Assembly (NCBI GenBank): GCA_012932865.1
Contig: SAXG01000024.1
Span: 62,001 to 126,000, forward strand
Origin: Amylostereum areolatum
Lineage: Eukaryota; Basidiomycota; Agaricomycetes; Russulales; Stereaceae
Reading direction: 5' to 3'
Length of the DNA stretch: 64,000 nt
This document shows positions 56,676 through 64,000 of this stretch, one piece after another. The position numbers and the translations under genes were made by a program. The notes under the pieces were generated by a model, which did no database searches, had not been told where the DNA came from, and saw nothing but the letters and a program-made list of their open reading frames with translations. The stretch's first letter is position 1. Each line of letters begins with the position of its first letter.

Positions 56676-57784
56676 GATTACATTTGTTATAATATGTTAT
56701 ACTATATAGTTCACTAGCACTGTAGTATCTTTTACACTACTATCAATATATCTATTGTTTGTCATTATCTTGAGATATCTAAGTGCCTGTCTATACAGCT
56801 AAACAAAATTAAAGCAAAATGACCTGGGTTGAGAGGTGTTGTACACCAGTTATGCATGAGTTTTCCCTGGTTGAGCCTTGAGTTGCACAACTCACCAATA
56901 ATACGTGGGTTTTTGATAAGTTTCAGAGTTTGGCTGTTTGGGGTGTTTCAACAGTTGCACAACTCGACAACTGGTTGAAACACGTGCCAACTTGACGTGT
57001 AAGGTTGCTGATGCAAAAGGGCCGGCCAATGCCACCCCCAACTCGCATATTTTCTACACAAATGCATGTTAGTTCATACATACTCATGAGAGAGAGAAAG
57101 AATGCGCACATAGTCCAGGTGAGCACACCGAGATGCACTGAATGCAGATGACAGGGTATGCTATACCGTGTCGTGTCGTGTCGTGTTGGCCACCCGAGCT
57201 TGGGACCGCCACACCTCATCCAAGCACCGAGGAAAAATCTTGAAAAATCTCTAGAAATTTCAGTAAGTCTGATTAGGGGTGGAAGCGACGCGGTCATCAT
57301 GACCAACACAACAAAACACGTCCGGATCTGTGTTGCTGCACAAACATTGCTTTGGGGGAAAATTGAATTATATTTTTGTTTCTGATGATGTAAAAAGTAG
57401 AAAGTGTAAGTAGAGCTGTACCATGGAAGCTAATTTGAGGTTACTGGTGGCACGTAGAGGCATCGTGAAAAATGGGGAAGGCATGGCGGTGGCGAAATAC
57501 GGGGTGGAGGTCAAGACGAAGAAGGAACTGCCGGAGCGACGGGAATGCGCAAGCCATGGATGACGCAAGCAGCCACGTGCGTCCATCAACGCAACCTGTC
57601 ACGCGTCGCGTTACAATGATGTGGCTGTTGTCCTGCGACCAATCAGAAAGCTCACTTATCTCGCGGTTTGTGTCGTGACGTGACACAGCGTTCCACCGCG
57701 TCTCTCTTTGTATTAAAGGATAGTGCACCTGGCCCTCTACATACTAATAGCTAGTTAGATATCATGACTCCCCCCTGGCATTAT
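56676..57784. other. AT-rich spacer with hairpins
   Basis: Contains the palindrome GAGTTGCACAACTC (56880-56893) and an imperfect hairpin (56945-56957 with 56968-56981), both sharing GTTGCACAACTC. A CGTGT short tandem repeat lies at 57167-57186. No supported gene. Confidence 0.45.
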
Positions 57785-57785
57785 C

Positions 57786-59356
57786 TACATCAGCAAAACA
57801 CCATTTGCTGGAGCTAACCTTGGGCTTGAGAAGTCAGCTTGGACTTGGGGGATCTGGCTTGGAAATAGCTTGTGACCTTGCATTATTTTGTGGTCCTTGG
57901 GAAAGACCTTTCATTTGTGTGTATTTACTTTGAAGCTTTCATTTTTCAAGTATAGCTTGGGGGTTTCCGACAAAATAGACGGGGCACATTTCGAGTGCTG
58001 TCTAGTCACGTGATTGGCGTTCGACTTCTTCAGCGCTTGTCGCCACGTCACTCACTCTCTCTCAACTACCACTACCATCCTCTCCCGTCGTCGTCGCCAC
58101 TCCCGTTGTCATCACTACCCACGCCACCCTCGCCGCCCACGCTGCCGTCGCGCCCGTCGCCCTCATCACCCACGTCACCCTTGCCGCCCACGCTGCCCTC
58201 GCCACTCACGCCACTCCTGTCGCGCCCGTCGCCCTCGTCAACCGCGCCGCCCTCGTCAACCGTGCCGCCCTCGTCAACCGTGCCGCCCTCGTCAACCGTG
58301 CCGCCCTCGTCAACCGTGCCGCCCTCATCACCTGCGCGGCCCTCGTCAACCGCACCGCCCTCGTCACCCGCGCCACCCTCGTCACCCACGCTGCCCTCGT
58401 CACCCGCACCACACTCGTCACCGGCGTCGCCACTCCCATTGTCATTGCCACCCACGCCACCCTCACCGCCCACGCTGCTGTCGCGCCCGTCGCCCTCATC
58501 ACCCACGTCACCCTCGCCGCCCATGTCACCCTCACCGCCCACGCTGCCCTCGCTGCTCCCATCGCGCCCGTCGCCCTCGTCAACTGCGCTGCCCTCGTCA
58601 ACTGCGCTGCCCTCATCACCCGCGCCGCCCTCGTCACCCGCGCCGCCCTCGTCACCCGCGCCGCCCTCGTCACCCACGCCGCCCTCGTCACCCGCGCCGC
58701 CCTTGTCACCCGCACCACCTTCGTCCCCCGCGCCACCCTCGTCACCCGCGCCACCCTCGTCGTCCTCTTCACCCGCTCACCGCGCCCATTGCCATTCCTG
58801 TCACCCGCGTCTCCTCGTTGCCTGCGTCGGCCGCTGCGATGTTGCGTGGCTATGCCCGTCGCCTCCGTCTCGTCGCTCTGGCCATTCCCTTGCACCCAAT
58901 GTCTGTCTCGTCTGTCTCGTCTGTCTCGTCCATCTTGTCCGTCTTGTCCGTCTCGTCTACCACGTCTGCCACGTCTGTCTCATCTGCCATGCCTTCCACA
59001 CACCTATCCATTCCTATGTGTTTAGTCATGCATGTATCCAGTAGTACAATAATAAATATGCTTTTATTGATTCTAAATGCAATGATATGGGATAAAATCA
59101 GTTCTTGATCAACCCTTGAACCTTTGCTTATGGTACTTGGGGGTACTGGTCAAGATCCTTTGAGGATATGAGCCTGGCTGGGGGCTTCTGGGTGATGTAC
59201 TTGAGGGGTCTTGGGAGCCTTGCCAAGATGTCTCAGACCTTGAGCCAGTAAGTGACCTAGCTTTTCCAAGGACAAAATCCTTGGGACCTTGGGCCCTTGA
59301 GGGACTTGCCCAAGGCCCCAAGGTCACCCCCAAGTAAGTGGTGTTTTGCTGATGTA
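57786..59356. mobile_element. Candidate TIR element (1.57 kb) containing minisatellite block B
   Basis: TACATCAGCAAAACACCA (57786-57803) is the exact reverse complement of 59339-59356. TA at each outer edge could be a target duplication, as in Tc1/mariner elements. Both subterminal zones are rich in CTTGGG/CTTGAG words (57820-57960 and 59105-59335), absent elsewhere in the region. There is no transposase. An 18 bp exact inverted match 1.5 kb apart is unlikely by chance, but the superfamily is unclear. Confidence 0.5.
58080..58790. repeat. GC-rich minisatellite block B with 18 bp units and a ~333 bp higher-order repeat
   Basis: The unit GCCGCCCTCGTCAACCGT repeats about four times perfectly at 58253-58326, with variants GCCGCCCTCGTCACCCGC elsewhere. 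A longer segment starting CACTCCC..TTGTCAT at 58098 recurs at 58431. Every frame is open on both strands (up to 364 codons on the plus strand), each giving a hexapeptide repeat; these are by-products of the 18 bp period. Confidence 0.8.
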
Positions 59357-61109
59357 ACTACAGACAGACAGACAGATAGGTAGATAGTTATGATTTCTTT
59401 AGGATTGTGTAAAGAGTGGGGGTTGCAGGGGTGCTTGTAATGCCAAGCAGCCTTGCCTTGGCACTTTCCATTTTCGTTCGGATGCATCAATCCATCATTT
59501 TCCGTTCCTGTGTGCCTGGCTGGCAACTGATGCCAACCCGCTCTCGCTGTTGACAACAATAATGAGAGCTGCTGGTCATCGACGTGCTTGACATTGAGCC
59601 CGTTGTGCTCTGTTGTGATGCACACTCTCCCTCTCGCACCCTAACATATACCCCTGTGTTTACTGTTCTTATCGCACAGCCAGCTGACTGTCACAGATCA
59701 CTCCATTTCTCTCTTTGTTTGCAGACCTCCTACACGCGATGTGTCACAGCATATGACTCTTTTTTGCATCACATGCTCCAACGATGTCATTGCCCGGACT
59801 TCCGAGCAGAACCCCATTCCCTTATCTATGACATTATCGCTCCGGACTTCTATCCTCTACCCCATGACTCCTTTCTTATTGTCTCCCCCCACTCGCACCA
59901 CTATTGCATCACATCGCACCATCGTTCTTACCTGTATATAAGGACAGTGTTTCTCTTCCCTTTTCCCCAGACTGTCCATCTTGTCGTACAGTACTGTAGC
60001 CTGTGTTGCACTACCCTAGGCCTGACACTCTCGAATTCATTTGTTCTCTCTTGCTCCTCTCATCGTTGCGACTTAGGTAGTTCCCTCGGTCTCATAAACT
60101 GTGTTTCTGACACCTGGACAGTCTCCCCTATGCCTACCTCGCACCTCTCTCCCCATCTACCTTTGCCATCTCTACAACATTAAAAGCCCCTACACCACAG
60201 ATCTCCCAAATACACCGGTCTTCCTCCCATTTGACGGAAAACCAATCACCCCCTGAGACGATGCACCGCTTCCCTGCCCCTGGTCCAACACTGTCACTGT
60301 CAACTGCCTCATCCCCATCTAGAACCTCTGCAAGAAGGACCCGTGGACTGCCCATGGTCTCAACTTCTGCATCTTCAAGTGGAGGTGGCATAAGGATCAC
60401 GGTACGGTCATCCTCGCCCTGTACACCCGGATCACTACATGCATCAACATAGATCTCGAATGCCTTGAGTTCACCCTCCACGCCCCCACCTACCACACCT
60501 ACCTCATCCAGAACACTCCCAACCCAATCCTCCAGACAAGCTTTACCTCCATCTCCCAGTTTAATCGCTGGACCCCTGAATCTACCCTGCCACCAGTCCG
60601 TCCCACCATCAAGGGTAAGACCCTTTGTCACCGCCACCACGAACACAAGATCCGCTAGGCAGTAAAAGCCGGCTACCTCACCTAGAAACACCTCAGTCAT
60701 CGCCCCGTTGCGGATGACTTCTTCTAGAACTATTGCTTCCCAAACCTTCACCCATCCCCCCACTCCCACGTTTCCCTCGGGTATCTTCCGCAACTATTAT
60801 CTGCACGAGTACTCCATCCTCACCTCCCTAGACACCAAGAGACCAGTACATTGGGCCCACAACCCTCCCAAAGAAAGCAGACAAGACTGGTACTTTTAAG
60901 GAGGCAACTATCTCACAGATGAAGACTTTGATCTTGCAACCGACATTCTTACTAGAGAGTATTTGATCCTACCTTTGCGGGTTGCACCACTCTTCAAATT
61001 GGTACTCCACCATGCCAGATCTCAAGATGAGCGTGACATGGCCGTCTTCGGCCAACATGAGAGCGAATCCCGGGTCATGGTCATGTGATATGCCAGCGAA
61101 GCCAACATT
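59357..61109. other. No supported gene; possible decayed element
   Basis: A GACA/GATA microsatellite sits at 59364-59390. A TATA-like GTATATAAGG (59935-59944) precedes CT-rich DNA. A 219-codon minus-strand frame (60793-60134) and several broken plus-strand frames (for example IFRNYYLHEYSILTSLDTKR near 60.79 kb) overlap. I recognise none and cannot tell which strand, if any, was coding. Confidence 0.3.
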
Positions 61110-61796
61110 GTGTTGTCGCCGTGTTATGTCCCCTCCTCTATATCTAATTCCTTAGCACACAAATGTAACAACGACATGCCGACATGTCAACAACAACTTC
61201 TGCTGACATCTCAAGCCATTATCTTCGCTCTTTATCATACATTCACGGCTTCAGCGGCCCTCCTCGGTCCTGTAGCTAGCATTCCACCCTCTATCTCTGC
61301 TCTTTTCTCACGCATGAGCAACTCAAGGATCGCGCTGCTGGCCCATATACATTCAAGAATGCACAAATACATCAAACCCCACCCCAAAATTGGTGGCTCA
61401 CGAATCACAGAGGAGTGGTTGGACAGCCTTGGAGACACTGAATGCAGGTGGTACTTTCGATGTGTTACATTGCATCTATCTGCTTTTCTGCTCTATGATA
61501 ACCTCCTAGCTTTGAAAAACAGATTCACACTCCCAGAACTCAAGCGGCTTGTCTGTGCTCTGCGCATCTACGACCCCTTCATCATGGAGTGCGGTGGCTA
61601 TCACTTCTCCGCCCTTGAGGCCCTCTGTCTTCTCATCTACCAATTCCACACCGCCGACAACCTGTATTCCATTCAAACCCGCTTTTGTCGGTCCCTCACA
61701 TCCCTTTCCTTTGTCATCAATGAGCTTGCCACGGAACTCGAGTTGCGATGGACATATCTGCTTGATTTTAACATACACAGTGCATCAGCAACTTGA
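61110..61796 (+). pseudogene. PIF/Harbinger transposase fragment (N-terminal part only)
   Basis: A 228-codon open frame contains EEWLDSLGDTECRWYFR, LPELKRLVCALRIYDPFIMECGGYHFSALEALCLLIYQF, and SLSFVINELATEL..RWTYLLDF. This is the helix-rich N-terminal region seen before the DDE domain in fungal HARBI1-like transposases. The frame stops at 61796, where the catalytic part should begin, and no DDE remnant follows before the Plavaka 3' end at 62154. It is therefore truncated. The open frame may be decaying slowly or simply be young. Confidence 0.6.
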
Positions 61797-62153
61797 CAGA
61801 TTTTGTTTTGCTGTTCATATGTCTTTCAACAGTGTTTAAGGTGTTAAGGTGTTGGGACGAATTGCCTGAGCCTTTTTTATTGGGTAAACAAGCACCAACT
61901 TGAGGGAGTATAAAACAAGTCTACCAACTGTCCAACCTGTGACATAATAGGAGACAACATACATCCTCACCTGCCAACTGTACTCTCAACAGACTAACAT
62001 GTACAACCACAAAAGTGGTCAAAAACCCCAGCATCATTGATCACCAATACGGACAAAACTTAGGTGCCATATATAACTCAAGTATAACTAACTGAACTTA
62101 CACCAACTCCCTCGAAAATTTCGGCATCGTTGAGTCACATAATAGTTTGATTC
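61797..62153. other. Spacer between two transposase relics
   Basis: AT-rich, no gene seen. It could include the terminal sequence of one of the neighbouring elements; no inverted repeat was identified. Confidence 0.4.
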
Positions 62154-63869
62154 TCAATTACCGTACAATGTGTCAAAACTATTGTGGTCGGCCCACTTGT
62201 TCAAATAAAACAAATGGTACCAATCCAGTATGTCTGTGAAGTGCATATCTGGGTGTACCATGTCGGAATCAAAGATAGGAAGGATGTGCGCTGCACGGCG
62301 GATAGTATCCAAATGAATTACTTGGAGCGTGGGAATATCGGCCTCCAATACTTCTGGTCGCAAAACCCACATTCCTGTATCCGGATCAGGTATAAAATCA
62401 ACGTGGGAGAACCACTGGACAAGCGCACAAGGGAAGGTCTTACCGCTATACTTAACGGAGAAAAACAACCTCGTATGCGCCACTTCAAAGCCATCTATGC
62501 CACCATCATCGGAGCCTACGCTCACAAGGACACAATCACGACGCTCCCCGTCTCTCCTCTAGGATGGTGTCGACCGGATACACTCGCACCGCATGTTGCC
62601 GATGCCTGAAGGATCTGAAGGTGCGTGGAAAAGAGCCATGGCGGAGTGATAGACCCACACACGGTCGCGGAACCGTTGCCGGATGCGATGCAGTGCTGCT
62701 GGGTCGGGGGCAGGTCCGTCTGCAAGTTGATCACATAGAAAATTCTGGATGAGTGCATGCAGATTGGGTACGTTGATTGAGCGGCCGAGGTCGTCGATTC
62801 GCTTTGGGTAGTTACGCTCTGTATCACAGAGTTTCGTTAGAGTTGACCTGAGGATTATGACACGGACTTACGGGCTGTTCTTGCCATGATAACACGGCTT
62901 GTCACCGTGCGGCCGTCAACAGGACCACCATCCACACCTTCCGGTACAAGCATACCCTCATCAGGATCTACTGCTAAGACGACGGCCGTCTCTCCGGGTG
63001 TGGGATTGGGGCCATCTCCGAAGTCGTCCTCGGCGTCGAGCTCCGCTGCTGCTACCATATCCTCTAGCCACCGGAAGACCCATCCGATTAGGGAACCATG
63101 CAACATGCCCCGCTGCTCGAAATTGACCTTAGCGGCGGCCATCTTATCGAGCCGCTGGTTTGTGAGCAACATTTGCCCAAGCGGCTCGTAACGGTTCGAG
63201 CGACGCCATGGCTCCTTGATGGCCTTGATGTGCTTGGCCTCTGTGATTGAGGTACATAGGCCGTTCGGTGCACCGAACCACTCGATAAGTTCCCGATAAT
63301 GTTTCATGGCGTGTTGGTGAGGGAGGGAAAGGCCTTCCAGTCCAGGAGCACGAACACCGTATTGTTGAAAGACGACACGGTACTAGTGGAACCGGGCGAG
63401 GGCCTCATCGAGATCATCAAGATCTGTCTCCAACAGCTCTGACTTTCGTGCAATGTAACAGAAGTCTAGGTACACAGTTATTGCGCGTACCATACCTCTG
63501 GGAACGTGCCCCTCGATCGCATGGACATACACCTACGAGATTATATTTTTAGCCAGACCCACCACAGCTTTTATCACGACTGCTCACCTTCATCAAAGCC
63601 TTTGAATCGTCCCCCGTCCACTGCTTAAAGTTCCGTCCTTGGTGGAAGCGCCGAAGCCCCGAAAAAGCCGGTGCGAGCGATATCCTGACGGAGTTTATTA
63701 GCACTGAACCAACTCGGGGGACTGAAGTGTTGGATACGAACCGCCGATCAATGTTGTCCATGATTTCCTTCGCCTTCGCGGTTGTGTGTGTGAGCTCCAG
63801 ATACTCGCCAACCCAGGTCACGAGATGGTCCTTGAAACCGCCTTTGATGAGCTGGTGGAGAAGGTCCAT
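62154..63869 (-). pseudogene. Plavaka-type (CACTA-like) transposase, 3' part, with two nonsense codons
   Basis: Exon pieces on the minus strand: 63869-63742, 63684-63588, 63532-62872, 62818-62154, joined by four-for-four good intron sites (the 57, 55 and 53 bp introns have GTTCGT, GTGAGC and GTAAGT donors). Conserved stretches include LHQLIKGGFKDHLVTWVGEYL, FHQGRNFKQWTGDDSKALMK, GAPNGLCTSITEAKHIKAIK, EPLGQMLLTNQRLDKMAAAK, YHSAMALFHAPSDPSGIG and FFSVKYSGKTFPCALVQWF. Two in-frame TAG codons interrupt it, at 63385-63383 and 62561-62559, where the family has a sense codon and probably Trp. The 5' part is missing: the frame stops just upstream of 63869. The rest of the coding sequence is well preserved, so inactivation is recent. 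Confidence 0.8.
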
Positions 63870-63892
63870 TGATAAGAGTCAGAGCATGACAC

Positions 63893-64000
63893 AAGTTGCT
63901 ATACCTGTGGGTACCTGTTTGGGTACCCTTCAGGAACACCCGCAGGTATCCAACCCGCGGATACAGGTACCTGTGTGCCTGATACCTGTAAGGATTGAGG
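63893..64000. repeat. Degenerate short tandem repeat of GGTACCTG-like units
   Basis: Repeated GGTACC/GATACCTG words (tacctgtgggtacctg, gggtaccc, gataccag-like) run to the window edge and directly abut the truncated transposase. Confidence 0.6.

Noticed and set aside
55837..56717. Overlapping ORFs up to 279 codons in block A
   Set aside because: Same cause: degenerate GC-rich tandem repeats with stop-free frames on both strands.
58253..58330. Regular repeats that could suggest a CRISPR array
   Set aside because: Units are contiguous without spacers, and the genome is eukaryotic.
57995..59108. Plus-strand ORFs of 349 and 364 codons
   Set aside because: They are overlapping by-products of an 18 bp repeat that removes stops in all frames; the opposite strand is equally open and no domain exists.
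59930..60180. Solo LTR of a retrotransposon
   Set aside because: A TATA-like motif and CT-rich DNA are present, but no TG..CA boundaries, target duplication or primer-binding site could be found.

Overview
The window is nuclear DNA of a filamentous basidiomycete, most likely an Agaricomycete. Genes are cut by many 45-70 bp introns with GTRNGT donors, CTRAC-like branch sites and YAG acceptors. Basidiomycete-expanded families are present (F-box proteins, caspase-like peptidases, a Ulp1-protease/transposon protein, Plavaka-type transposase), together with standard fungal housekeeping genes.

The layout has three parts. (1) About 1-30.6 kb is an accessory zone. At its left edge is a five-exon gene running off the window, encoding a Ulp1-type SUMO protease domain fused to a long transposon-associated region. 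Beyond it lie relics and mobile DNA: a 388 bp Tc1/mariner-type MITE with TA target sites, two hAT-type elements with perfect 8 bp target-site duplications (602 bp and 1304 bp), a frameshifted caspase-family pseudogene, two decayed copies of a putative TPR gene, and an intron-containing VPS4 pseudogene. The 1304 bp hAT element lies inside an older gene-like frame and carries a foreign ORF of its own. (2) About 30.6-54.7 kb is a compact block of intact genes whose exons I could join in phase: two F-box proteins, VPS72/SWC2 (SWR1 complex), a mitochondrial ribosomal protein (Mrp49/mL61-like), GET2, an Age2-type ArfGAP, an M1 aminopeptidase/LTA4 hydrolase, an unknown protein with a nuclear-localisation-like tail, RPA12, OST5, YOP1, an UNC93-like MFS protein, a Dbf2/Sid2 kinase and SPC25. 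These mostly alternate in strand, giving short divergent promoters (about 165-310 bp for the tightest pairs) and convergent 3' ends as close as 81 bp. (3) About 54.7-64 kb is accessory again: two GC-rich minisatellite blocks (one inside a candidate 1.57 kb terminal-inverted-repeat element), an N-terminal-only Harbinger transposase fragment, and a Plavaka-type transposase pseudogene with two nonsense codons but intact introns.

The genes of the central block share no single pathway. They cover chromatin (VPS72), rRNA transcription (RPA12), the ER and secretory system (GET2, OST5, YOP1, ArfGAP) and cell division (Dbf2-like kinase, SPC25). The kinase/SPC25 pair shares a 245 bp divergent promoter holding an ACGCGT (MCB) box. 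All gene names come from sequence motifs read by eye; no database search was possible.
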